Assembly (NCBI GenBank): GCA_009837285.1
Contig: VXTU01000020.1
Coordinates: forward strand, 1-48,021
Length of the DNA: 48,021 nucleotides
Reading direction: 5' to 3'
DNA from: Chloroflexota bacterium
GTDB taxonomy: Bacteria > Chloroflexota > Dehalococcoidia > UBA2979
Position 1 is the stretch's first letter; every line of letters starts with the position of its first letter. The position numbers and the translations under genes are program-made. Positions 20,957 through 31,476 of the stretch are shown here, piece after piece. A model generated the notes under the pieces. That model saw only the letters and a list, made by a program, of their open reading frames with translations, was not told where the DNA came from and made no database searches.

Positions 20957-21573
20957 TACTTCTTCGAGGGCTGGAAGTAGGGGTTCGCGCCGGAGGCGTG
21001 GTCGGTCGCGTCGGCGACCTCCTCGATCTCCGGGACGGCTTCCTTGATCGCGACCTCGATGCCTTGCTTGAGCGTCACGTCGGCGAGGCCGCAGCCCTGG
21101 CAGCCGCCGCCGAGCTGGATGTAAGCCACTTTGCCCTCGACACCGAGCAGGTCGACGAAGCCGCCGTGGGCGGCGATGCCGGGGTTGATGCTCGTGTCGA
21201 AGAGGTGCTGGATCCGCATCGCCAGCGGGTCGCGCCACGACGGGTTCGGGTTGTCGAACTCGAAGCCGTTGACGCCCTCGCCCTTGTACTCCCAGTGCAC
21301 CGCGATGCCGTCGAGGTACTCGGCGTTCGCCCCCTCGACGAAGACGGAGAGACCGTCGAAGTCAAGCTCGTAGTCCTCCTCGGGCTCGCGGCCCTCGTCG
21401 ACCATCGAGAGCAGGTGCTCGAAGCCGTGCGCGTTGCGCTTCGTGATCTGGAGGCGGATGCCGGAGACGGGCGGATCGCCCGCGTTGTCGATCAGGTTCT
21501 TGAGGCGGTCGATGGCGGGCTCCGTCATGGAGACCTCGGGGCCGCGCTCTTCGATGTCTGATGCGTGCGTCAT
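20956..21573 (-). CDS. nfuA: Fe-S biogenesis protein NfuA-like (A-type domain plus NifU C-terminal domain)
   Basis: C-terminal INPGIAAHGGFVDLLGVEGKVAYIQLGGGCQGCGLADVTLKQGIE with CxxC. Confidence 0.9.
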   Translation of the reverse strand: MTHASDIEERGPEVSMTEPAIDRLKNLIDNAGDPPVSGIRLQITKRNAHGFEHLLSMVDEGREPEEDYELDFDGLSVFVEGANAEYLDGIAVHWEYKGEGVNGFEFDNPNPSWRDPLAMRIQHLFDTSINPGIAAHGGFVDLLGVEGKVAYIQLGGGCQGCGLADVTLKQGIEVAIKEAVPEIEEVADATDHASGANPYFQPSKK

Positions 21574-21715
21574 CTTCAATCCTCGCGCTGGCACTAGGGT
21601 AGCGGATCGCGGAGCGACGCGCGCCCCACCTGCGGATGGAGTCTCGACGCGGCGGCGCTGCGATATACTCGGCGCACCTGTTTCCGGAGCGCCGGTCAGC
21701 GGAGGGAGACCCGTT

Positions 21716-23464
<1,749 letters not shown>

Positions 23465-23534
23465 CGCACCGGGCTGCGCGCGCTGCGCCGACCGTGCCGC
23501 GCGCCGCGCCGGGACGAGGTTGGAGACACACCGG

Positions 23535-23554
23535 GGCCGCCCGCACGGGCGGCC
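23535..23554. terminator. hairpin between acsA and citrate synthase
   Basis: ggccgccc-gcac-gggcggcc, 8-bp perfect stem. Confidence 0.4.
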
Positions 23555-23604
23555 TCGATCCACGCGGGGCGGCGGCCATGCCCGCCTCCACGAGGAGTGA
23601 GCTG

Positions 23605-24747
23605 ATGACCACAGACACCGCCGAGATCGCGATCCACCGCGGGCTCAAGGAGGTCTACTTCGACCGTAGCGAGACCTGCTTCATCGACGGCCGCGCCGGC
23701 AAGCTCCAGTACCGCGGCTACACCATCGACGACCTCGCCACGCGCTCGACGTTCGAGGAGACCGCGTACCTGCTCCTCCACGGCGAGCTGCCCTCGCAGG
23801 CTCAGCTCGACGCCTTCGACGCCGAGCTGAAGTCCGCCCGCAACCTCCCCGGCGAGATCATCGACGTGATCCGGCTGGTCCAGGACGCGCACCCCATGGA
23901 CGTGCTGCGCACCGCCGTCTCGGCGCTGGCCGCGACCGACCCGGAGACGGGCGACAAGTCCCACAACGCGACGCTGCGCAAGGGCGTGCGGCTCACCTCG
24001 CAGGTGCCGACCATCGTGATGGCGCACCACGCCATCCGCGAGGGTCGCGACCCCGTCGAGCCCAGCCCGACGCTCTCGCATGCCGCGAACTTCCTCTACA
24101 TGCTCGACGGCAACGAGCCGAGCGACGACGCGGCCGCGCTGATGGACAAGGACTTCATCCTCCACGCCGAGCACGGCTCGAACGCCTCGTCGTTCACGGC
24201 GCGCGTCGTGACCGGCACGCAGGCGGACCTGCACAGCTCGATCACCGCCGCCATCGCGGCGCTGTCCGGACCATCGCACGGCGGCGCGGCTGAGAACGTC
24301 ATGCAGATGGCACGCGAGATCGAGGAGCCGGAGCGCGCGGCCGACTACGTCAAGGAGCTGCGCTCACGCAGCCAGCCGGTCATGGGCTTCGGCCACCGGG
24401 TGTACCGCGCCGAGGACCCGCGCGCCCGCCACCTGCGCGAGGGCGTGCAGCGGCTCAGCGCCGAGAAGGGCGAGCCGAAGTGGTACGCCATCCTCGAGGC
24501 GGTGCAGGAGGCGATGCGCCCCTACGGCCGGCTGGGCGTGAACGTGAACGTCGACTTCTTCGCGGGCGTCATCTACTACCTGCACGGCATCCCGCAGGAC
24601 CTCTTCGTCCCGATCTTCGCGGTGGGGCGTGTGCCGGGGTGGACGGTGCAGGTGCTGGAGCAGATGGAGAACAACATCCTCCTCCGCCCGCTGCTCCACT
24701 ACGTCGGCCCCCTGGACCGCGAGTACGTCCCGATCGAGGCGCGGTAG
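23605..24747 (+). CDS. gltA: citrate synthase
   Basis: YRGYTIDDLATRSTFEETAYLLLHGELP, SGPSHGGAAENVM, VMGFGHRVYRAEDPRARHLRE, NVNVDFFAGVIYYLHGIP. Confidence 0.95.
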   Translation: MTTDTAEIAIHRGLKEVYFDRSETCFIDGRAGKLQYRGYTIDDLATRSTFEETAYLLLHGELPSQAQLDAFDAELKSARNLPGEIIDVIRLVQDAHPMDVLRTAVSALAATDPETGDKSHNATLRKGVRLTSQVPTIVMAHHAIREGRDPVEPSPTLSHAANFLYMLDGNEPSDDAAALMDKDFILHAEHGSNASSFTARVVTGTQADLHSSITAAIAALSGPSHGGAAENVMQMAREIEEPERAADYVKELRSRSQPVMGFGHRVYRAEDPRARHLREGVQRLSAEKGEPKWYAILEAVQEAMRPYGRLGVNVNVDFFAGVIYYLHGIPQDLFVPIFAVGRVPGWTVQVLEQMENNILLRPLLHYVGPLDREYVPIEAR

Positions 24748-24792
24748 GGCTCGTAGATGGCTCTGTACCGCGTTGGCGAGACCGAAGGCTCC

Positions 24793-24819
24793 GTGAGCGA
24801 GATCCCCGACCTCGCTTAC
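24793..24819 (+). terminator. hairpin downstream of gltA
   Basis: gtgagcgag-atccccgac-ctcgcttac, 9-bp stem with one G-U pair. Confidence 0.35.
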
Positions 24820-24880
24820 GCTGTACGCGCGTGCTGAAGGGGCTCTTTGGCGCCCACCTGCGCTACTCTGACCTCATCGC

Positions 24881-25072
24881 CTAAGGCCTGCCCGCGGGCT
24901 TCCAGCACTCGAGCTCAGGGTCGAAGTCTTTCCAAGCGTCTGCCGGGACGAAACCGACGTCGCGGGTGGCGGTTACGCAGACGGGGCCGTCATCCGTGGC
25001 TAAGACGAGCGCCAGCCCGAGCAACACGGCGCCCACGATGTACTCGACGGCCTTGAGCTCCCACGGAGGCAT
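24881..25072 (-). CDS. possible small membrane protein, 63 aa
   Basis: MPPWELKAVEYIVGAVLLGLALVLATDDG...: one TM helix; weak ribosome-binding site. Confidence 0.3.
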   Translation of the reverse strand: MPPWELKAVEYIVGAVLLGLALVLATDDGPVCVTATRDVGFVPADAWKDFDPELECWKPAGRP

Positions 25073-25174
25073 GGCTGGAGTGTAAACAGGCGCGCAGCAA
25101 TCTTTGCACTGGCTACGCGATCACCCAGACGTGCTCCGGAGGCGGGTCTCTTGTGTTCGCCGACGGGTACAGCA

Positions 25175-25256
25175 GTGAGCGAAGGGCAAAGCGAAACCGC
25201 GCATTCTCGGTTGCCCGAAACTGCGCGGTCTCTCGCCTCGCTAGGTTTCCGCTCAC
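25175..25256 (-). other. structured intergenic element (candidate ncRNA or leader)
   Basis: Nested inverted repeats: gtgagcg/cgctcac, gaaacc/ggtttc and inner accgcgca..tgcgcggt hairpin with a GCAA tetraloop on the minus strand. Confidence 0.35.
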
Positions 25257-25502
25257 CCCAGGAAGCCGTCCAGCGGACCGGAACTTGGCTTCTGGGGCAC
25301 CCCCGCTCGGCTGATTTGCACTCTAGGGACTCCAGACCCGCCCGTGCGTGAGTTGCGCACATCGTTTTCCCCAATACGTGCACGCCATCCACGATGCGAC
25401 CGAACGACGCCTCGATCCGGCTCCTCGACGCGGGGCAGCAGCGCGTACACCAGATTGCGGTAGGCTGCGCCACGACCCGAACCCGACCAGAGGCGGTGTC
25501 CG

Positions 25503-26102
25503 ATGCGTGAGAGCGTCCGCGAGGTGATCGAGGGGTACGAGCCCCAGCGCATGGAGGGCGACGCGCTCGTCCCGGCCGCCGTGATGGTCCTGCTCTACGA
25601 GCGAGACGGCGAGGAGCACCTGCTCTTCCAGGTCCGCACGCACCACGTCGAGCACCACAAGGGTGAGATCAGCCTTCCCGGCGGCGCGCAGGACCCCGAG
25701 GACGCCACGCTCCTCATGACCGCGCTCCGCGAGACCGAGGAGGAGATCGGCGTCGCCGCGGGCGATATCGAGATCTACGGCCAACTCGACGACACGCCCA
25801 CGCGGTCGAACTTCGTGATGAGCCCCTTCGTCGGGGCGATCACCGCGCCCGCCCCGTACCCGTTCGCGTTCGCGGAGATCGAGGTCGCCGAGCTGCTCGA
25901 GGTGCCGCTGAGCCGGCTCGTATCGGGCGACGCGCTGGAGTGGACGGAGCCGCGGCCGGGGATGCGGATGCCCGCGTTCCGCCACGGCGAGCACCTGATC
26001 TTCGGCGCCACCGCACGCGTCATCGACCGCTTCGTGCGGCTGATCGGGCCCGCGCTGGGCGCCGAGCCGCTCCCGACCGGGGACGCCTGGCCCACGCAGT
26101 GA
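25503..26102 (+). CDS. Nudix hydrolase, CoA pyrophosphatase type
   Basis: HHKGEISLPGGAQDPEDATLLMTALRETEEEIGV Nudix box. Confidence 0.92.
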   Translation: MRESVREVIEGYEPQRMEGDALVPAAVMVLLYERDGEEHLLFQVRTHHVEHHKGEISLPGGAQDPEDATLLMTALRETEEEIGVAAGDIEIYGQLDDTPTRSNFVMSPFVGAITAPAPYPFAFAEIEVAELLEVPLSRLVSGDALEWTEPRPGMRMPAFRHGEHLIFGATARVIDRFVRLIGPALGAEPLPTGDAWPTQ

Positions 26103-26734
26103 CGCTGCTGCTGCTCCGTCACGCCGAGTCCGAGGGCAACGCGACCGGCCGCATCCAGGGATGGTCCGACCACGGACTCACGGAGCTCGGGCGCCGGCAG
26201 GCCGAAGCGGCCGGGCGGCACCTCGCGGACTCGGGCGCCGTCGCCCTCTACAGCAGCACGCTGCGCCGCGCGCGCGACACCGCCGAGGTCGTCGCGAAGC
26301 ACACCGGCCTCGAGGTCGTCGACGCGCCGGACCTGCGCGAGTACCGCTTCGGGGAGGCGCAGGGGCTTCTCTGGTCCGAAGCCGAGGAGCGCTTCGGCTT
26401 GGTCGGCCGGGACTGGGGCGCGGGCGGCATTCCCGGCGAGGAGGGCACGCCAGCGTTCCGCGACCGGGTCGAGCGACAGATCGAGGAGCTCGCACAGCGT
26501 CATGCCTCGGACGTTGCGATCGCCGTCATCCACGGGGGCGTGCTCGGCGCGTTCGTCTCGCGCCTGATGGGCCTCGATGACGGCGAGTATGCCCAGATCT
26601 ACGGCACGAACTGCGGGATCACGACCCTCACCCAGGGCATGGATGGCAAGACGGCCGTCGCCGGGCTCAACGGCGTGCATCACCTGCGTGAGCTCGGCGA
26701 GATCGCGAAGGAGCCCTGGCTCGCCCGCGAGTAG
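26099..26734 (+). CDS. histidine phosphatase family protein
   Basis: LLLLRHAESEGNATGRIQGWSDHGLTELGRRQA; GTGA overlap with the Nudix gene. Confidence 0.92.
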   Translation: MTLLLLRHAESEGNATGRIQGWSDHGLTELGRRQAEAAGRHLADSGAVALYSSTLRRARDTAEVVAKHTGLEVVDAPDLREYRFGEAQGLLWSEAEERFGLVGRDWGAGGIPGEEGTPAFRDRVERQIEELAQRHASDVAIAVIHGGVLGAFVSRLMGLDDGEYAQIYGTNCGITTLTQGMDGKTAVAGLNGVHHLRELGEIAKEPWLARE

Positions 26735-26854
26735 TGCACGGGCCCCGCATATGGCGCCTGCCTCGTTTGATTCGTCTCGCGAGCCTCGTTAGTGTTGCCA
26801 GACCGTTAGGCGACCCGGTATCAGAGGGTTCGCGGCAAGAACCGATCGAGGGAC

Positions 26855-28591
26855 ATGACGGCAACCCAGGCGGACGAGCACGTGCGCTACGAGCCCGACG
26901 AGCGCCCGCCGTGGCCGGTGGCCGCGGGCGTCGGTGCACAGGCCGCGCTGGTCACAGTGCCGGGCGTCGTCATCACCGTCGTGATCGTGGCCCGCATCGC
27001 GGAGCAGCCCGAGTCCTACATCACGTGGGCGGTCTTCGCGGCCATGCTCATCAGTGGCGCCACCACCGTCCTGCAGGCGGCTCGCGTCGGCCGGGTGGGC
27101 GCCGGACACGTCCTGATCATGGGTACGTCAGGCGCGTTCATCGCGGTCTGCGTCGCCGCACTGGTCGAGGGCGGACCGGCGACGATGGCGAGCCTCATCG
27201 TGATCTCCTCGCTCTTCCAATTCGCGATGGCGTCGAGGCTGTCACTGCTGCGGCGGGTGTTCACCCCGGTCATGGCCGGCACCGTGATCATGCTGATCGC
27301 CGCGACCGTGATGCCCATCGTGTTCGACACCTTGGTCGACGTGCCCGCGGACGCATCCGACGCGGCGGGGCCCGTGACGGGGCTCGCCACCATCGGCGTG
27401 GTGCTCGGGCTCGTGTTGCGTGGGCCGGCGGCATGGCGGCTGTGGTCGCCGCTCGTCGGCGTCATCGTTGGGTGCGCCGTGGCCGGGCTGTTCGGGATCT
27501 ACGACCTGCAGCCGGTGCTGGATGCAGCGTGGATTGGTGTGCCGGGTGGAGGCTGGCCCGGCTTCGACGTGACGCCGGGAGAGGAGTTCTGGGCCCTGCT
27601 TCCCGCGTTCATCGTCGTGACACTGGTCGGGGCCGTGGAGACGGTCGGCGACGGTATTGCCATCCAACGAGTCTCGCGACGCTCGCCACGGGCAACCGAC
27701 TTCCGCGTGGTCCAGGGGGCACTGAACGCCGACGGTATGGGCAACCTGCTGTCCGGACTCGCCGGAACGCTGCCGAACACGACGTACTCGTCCAGCATCT
27801 CGCTCGCGGAGGTCACCGGAGTGGCCGCGAGGAGGGCCGGCATCGCCATCGGCGCGATCACGGTGGTGCTCGCGTTCCTGCCCAAGTTTGCCGCGCTGCT
27901 GGTCGCGATCCCCGGGCCGGTGGTTGCCGCGTACGTGACCGTGCTCCTCGCGCTGCTGTTCGTGCAGGGCATGCGCATGGTCGTGCAGGACGGGCTGGAC
28001 CACCGCAAGGCTGCAATCGCGGGCGTCGCGTTCTGGGTGGGCGTCGGCTTCCAGAACGAGGCGATCTTCCCGGACCTGCTCGGGCCCTTCGCGGGCGTGC
28101 TGCTCGGCAACGGCATGACGTCGGGCGCGCTCGCGGCCGTGATCATGATCCTGTTCATGGAGCTCACCGGGCCGAGGCGGCGACGCCTGCAGGTCCCGCT
28201 CGAGATGGAAGCACTCCCGGCCATCGACACGTTCCTGCGGGCGTTCGCCTCGCGAAGCGGCTGGAACGTGGCTACGACCGAACGACTCGTCTCGGCCGGG
28301 GAAGAGACGCTGGCCGTGCTGCAACAGGCCGGCGGGGGGGACGGCGCCGGCCCGGCAAGGCGTGTCGCGGTGGTCGCTCGTATGGAAGGCACGCTCGCGC
28401 AGGTCGAGTTCGTGACCCTCACGGAGGGCGTCAACATCGAGGATCAGCTGGCGTTCCTGGCCGAACTGCCGCCCATCCCCGACGAGGAGGAGATCTCGCT
28501 CCGTCTGCTCCGGCACCACGCGTCGTCCGTGCAGCATCAGAAGTATCACGGGATCGACATCGTCACCGTCGAGGTCGAGGGCGAGCGCTGA
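26855..28591 (+). CDS. NCS2 (xanthine/uracil permease, SLC23-like) transporter with C-terminal extension
   Basis: Multi-TM; VGAVETVGDGIAIQRVSRR; GALNADGMGNLLSGLAGTLPNTTYSSSISLAEVTGVA; about 130-residue soluble C-terminus. Confidence 0.85.
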   Translation: MTATQADEHVRYEPDERPPWPVAAGVGAQAALVTVPGVVITVVIVARIAEQPESYITWAVFAAMLISGATTVLQAARVGRVGAGHVLIMGTSGAFIAVCVAALVEGGPATMASLIVISSLFQFAMASRLSLLRRVFTPVMAGTVIMLIAATVMPIVFDTLVDVPADASDAAGPVTGLATIGVVLGLVLRGPAAWRLWSPLVGVIVGCAVAGLFGIYDLQPVLDAAWIGVPGGGWPGFDVTPGEEFWALLPAFIVVTLVGAVETVGDGIAIQRVSRRSPRATDFRVVQGALNADGMGNLLSGLAGTLPNTTYSSSISLAEVTGVAARRAGIAIGAITVVLAFLPKFAALLVAIPGPVVAAYVTVLLALLFVQGMRMVVQDGLDHRKAAIAGVAFWVGVGFQNEAIFPDLLGPFAGVLLGNGMTSGALAAVIMILFMELTGPRRRRLQVPLEMEALPAIDTFLRAFASRSGWNVATTERLVSAGEETLAVLQQAGGGDGAGPARRVAVVARMEGTLAQVEFVTLTEGVNIEDQLAFLAELPPIPDEEEISLRLLRHHASSVQHQKYHGIDIVTVEVEGER

Positions 28592-28698
28592 ACACCCGAA
28601 CGTGAGTGCAGGCGCTCCGGCTTGCTCCTGCGTCCGCCACGCTGGTCGCCCGCCGTCACAGGCCTCAGCGCCTGGCGTAGGCGACCTCGTACAGGCCG

Positions 28699-28766
28699 AT
28701 GCGAGTTCACGTTCACATGCGAGTTAATGCTCGCTTCACATATCAGCTAATATCACACTCATGTGA
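28699..28766 (+). promoter_or_regulatory. AT-rich promoter/operator region of the Liv operon
   Basis: Direct repeat atgcgagtt (28699, 28717), tandem gttcac (28705, 28711), ttcacat, TTAATG-18-TAATAT promoter-like spacing, inverted repeat tcaca-ctca-tgtga at 28753-28766. Confidence 0.5.
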
Positions 28767-28815
28767 GACTCAGTACGTGATCGGCCCGACAATCGAGGGC
28801 GGACAGGGGGGCGTC

Positions 28816-30015
28816 ATGCGGGTGTCCTGGTGGAAGCGAGCAGTGTTCTTCGGGCTGGCGGCGCTCCTCGTGCCGCTCGCGGCGGCCTGTCCCAGTGACG
28901 AGGAAGAGGCGACCGACGACGCGGCCGAAGCGCCGTTCCGCATCGGCGTGATGGAGTCCGCGACAGGCCCCGGCGAGACCTACGGCCGCGTCGCCATCCA
29001 GGCCAAGCAGATGGCCGTCGACGAGATCAACGCCGCTGGCGGCGTCAACGGCCGGATGATCGAGCTCATCGTTGAGGACTCGAAGTGCAGCGCGCAGGAC
29101 GCCATCACGGCGTATAACAAGCTCACGGACGTCGACGGCGTGAAGATCATCCTCGGTACGTCGTGCAGCGGCGCGATGCTCGGTGCGGCTCCGCTCGCCG
29201 AGGCCGACGGGGTGATCCTGTTCTCCGGGCTCGCCACGAACCCCGACATCGCCGACGCCGGCGACTACATCTTCCGCACCTCGCTGAGCGACGCACAGCT
29301 CGGCATCGACACCGGCAACGTGCTGTGGGCGGACGGCGTCCGCACGCTCGCCACGATCACGGAGGCGACCGACTACGCCGAGGGCGTGCGCCGCACCTCC
29401 GTCGCGCAGTTCGAGGCGCGGGGCGGTGAGCTGGTCGGCGAGGAGCGATACCCGTCCGACACGACCGACTTCCGCACCCAGCTGACGAAGCTCTTCGATG
29501 TGAACCCCGACGCGCTGCATGTCGCGGCCCAGTCCGAGTTCGCCGGGGGCACCATCGTCAAGCAGGCCCGCGAGCTTGGCTACGAGGGCCCGATCTACGG
29601 TGAGATCGTCGTCGTCGGCACGACGGCACTCGAGATCGCCGGCGACGCCGCCACGGGCGTCAAGGCGATCATCACCGACCTCGATCCGGCCAACGAGCTG
29701 GGCCAGAACGTCCTGACGCGGTTCCGCGAGAACTACGGCTACGTCACGCTGCCGTGGTACCTGGGCTCGGCCTACGACGACGTGTACATCACCGCCGAGT
29801 GTCTCAAGCAGACGAACGACGACCAGGATGCCGACGGCTTCCGCGACTGCCTCTACGACATCACGTGGAGCGGCGCGATCGGCGACAACTACACCTTCGA
29901 CGAGAATGGTGAAGTCGTCGGGCTCGCGAATGTGGTCATCGAGGTGCTGTCCGCGGGCGAGCGCACCGAGGCCAACAACGGCTACCGTGTCTTGGGGGCG
30001 GCGCCGACCGAGTAG
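28816..30015 (+). CDS. livK: ABC transporter substrate-binding protein, branched-chain amino acid type
   Basis: Signal/lipobox-like LLVPLAAAC; FRIGVMESATGPGETYGRVAIQAKQMAVDEINAAGGVNGRMIELIVEDSKC. Confidence 0.88.
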   Translation: MRVSWWKRAVFFGLAALLVPLAAACPSDEEEATDDAAEAPFRIGVMESATGPGETYGRVAIQAKQMAVDEINAAGGVNGRMIELIVEDSKCSAQDAITAYNKLTDVDGVKIILGTSCSGAMLGAAPLAEADGVILFSGLATNPDIADAGDYIFRTSLSDAQLGIDTGNVLWADGVRTLATITEATDYAEGVRRTSVAQFEARGGELVGEERYPSDTTDFRTQLTKLFDVNPDALHVAAQSEFAGGTIVKQARELGYEGPIYGEIVVVGTTALEIAGDAATGVKAIITDLDPANELGQNVLTRFRENYGYVTLPWYLGSAYDDVYITAECLKQTNDDQDADGFRDCLYDITWSGAIGDNYTFDENGEVVGLANVVIEVLSAGERTEANNGYRVLGAAPTE

Positions 30016-30027
30016 CACTCACTGACG

Positions 30028-30057
30028 CCGGCCCGGCCGAACCCCCGGCCGGGCCGG
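30028..30057 (+). terminator. strong GC hairpin between substrate-binding protein and permease genes
   Basis: ccggcccggccg-aacccc-cggccgggccgg, 12-bp stem. Confidence 0.55.
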
Positions 30058-30120
30058 GCGCCACTGAGCTGAGGACGCGCGCCCGGCTCGACCGGCTCCC
30101 TGTGGCTCGGAGGTGGCCCA

Positions 30121-31473
30121 GTGCTCGAACTCCGTGATCGCCAGAACACGCTGCTGGCGATCGCGCTGACGGCGGCGACGGTCGCGTACCTCGGCTGGAA
30201 GGTCGTCGAGTCGCCGGAGCAGGCCCTGCAGTTCGCGTTCAACGGCCTGTCCGTGGGCGCCATCTACGCGCTGCTGGCGATGGGCTTCACGCTGGTCTAC
30301 AGCACCGTGTGGTTCTTCGACCTCTACTACGGCGCGGCCGCGGCCATCGGCGCGTACGGCGTGTACTACCTGCGCTCGCAGGAGGCGCTGGGCGGGCAGT
30401 ACGAGGTCAGCCATCCGTCGCTCAACATCGCGTTCGGCGTGATTACCGCCGCAGTCGTCGCGTGGGCGCTCCACACGAGGTACTACCGACGCCTGAGCCG
30501 CCGATACGGCGAGCGCACCGTGACCGTCGCCGGAGGCGTCATCGCGGTCCTCGCCGGCCTCTATATGGCCGTGGTCCTCACGTTCCCGACCGAGATGAAC
30601 ACGCTGCTCAGCCCCGCCCTCGGCGCGATCGTCGCGCTGATCGTCTATGCGGTCGTCCGACGCGGCTACCGGGCCACCTTCGGAGCCCCGGAACCCGCCG
30701 CGGTCGTCGCCGCAGCCACGGCGGTCGGGGTGCTGGCGGGAGGCGCCATCGCACTCGCCGTGGCCGGCGCCGCCGGGAGCCGGCTCTACCTGAGCTGGGC
30801 GGTCTCATGCGTGCTCGCGGGCGCGGTCGGCCTCGCGCTGTATCGGGGGCTCTACGTCTACATGCTGGAGCGTGCGCGCTCGCCGCTGATCATGCTTGTT
30901 GCGACGCTCGGCGTGCTACTCGCGCTGACCGCCGCGACGACGATTGTGTTCGAGGCCACGCCGCGGCCACTGCCGGACGCGTTCGGGAGCGACCCGTGGA
31001 CCATCGGCGGCGCCAACATCAAGGGCTTCAACGTCTTCACGATCGTGATGGCGTTCGTCGGGTTCGCGGGGCTGTGGGTGCTGCTGCGGAGGACCTCGTT
31101 CGGCAAGTCCGTGCGCGCCGTCGGGGACGACGAGGAGGTATCGAAGGTCGTCGGCATCAACACGACGGTCGTGATCGCCGTCGTGTTCTTCATCGGCGCG
31201 GCCTACGCCGCGTTCGCCGGCATCCTGACCGGGCACGACACCGCGATCCAGCCGAGGATGGGGCTGCTGCTCCTGCTCAAGGGGTGGATCGCGTCGGTCG
31301 TGGGAGGGATCGGCAACCTCTACGGCGCCATCGTCGGCGGGTTCGTGCTCGGCATGATCGAGCAGTTCGGGATCTGGGACCTCGCCGGTGAGTGGCGCGA
31401 TGTGGTGTCGTTCGGCGTGCTCATCCTGTTCCTGTCGTTCTGGCCCAAGGGCCTGCTGCCCAGGAGGGACTGA
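30121..31473 (+). CDS. livH: branched-chain amino acid ABC permease, LivH-like, unusually long
   Basis: FNGLSVGAIYALLAMGFTLVYSTVWFFDLYYG; GKSVRAVGDDEEVSKVVGINTTVVI; GWIASVVGGIGNLYGAIVGGFVLG. Confidence 0.9.
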   Translation: MLELRDRQNTLLAIALTAATVAYLGWKVVESPEQALQFAFNGLSVGAIYALLAMGFTLVYSTVWFFDLYYGAAAAIGAYGVYYLRSQEALGGQYEVSHPSLNIAFGVITAAVVAWALHTRYYRRLSRRYGERTVTVAGGVIAVLAGLYMAVVLTFPTEMNTLLSPALGAIVALIVYAVVRRGYRATFGAPEPAAVVAAATAVGVLAGGAIALAVAGAAGSRLYLSWAVSCVLAGAVGLALYRGLYVYMLERARSPLIMLVATLGVLLALTAATTIVFEATPRPLPDAFGSDPWTIGGANIKGFNVFTIVMAFVGFAGLWVLLRRTSFGKSVRAVGDDEEVSKVVGINTTVVIAVVFFIGAAYAAFAGILTGHDTAIQPRMGLLLLLKGWIASVVGGIGNLYGAIVGGFVLGMIEQFGIWDLAGEWRDVVSFGVLILFLSFWPKGLLPRRD

Positions 31474-31476
31474 GCA

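Noticed and set aside
25000-25552. Minus-strand ORFs of 157 and 99 aa in the gltA-Nudix gap
   Set aside because: No TM, motif or SD support; composition differs from neighbouring proteins, so treated as non-coding.
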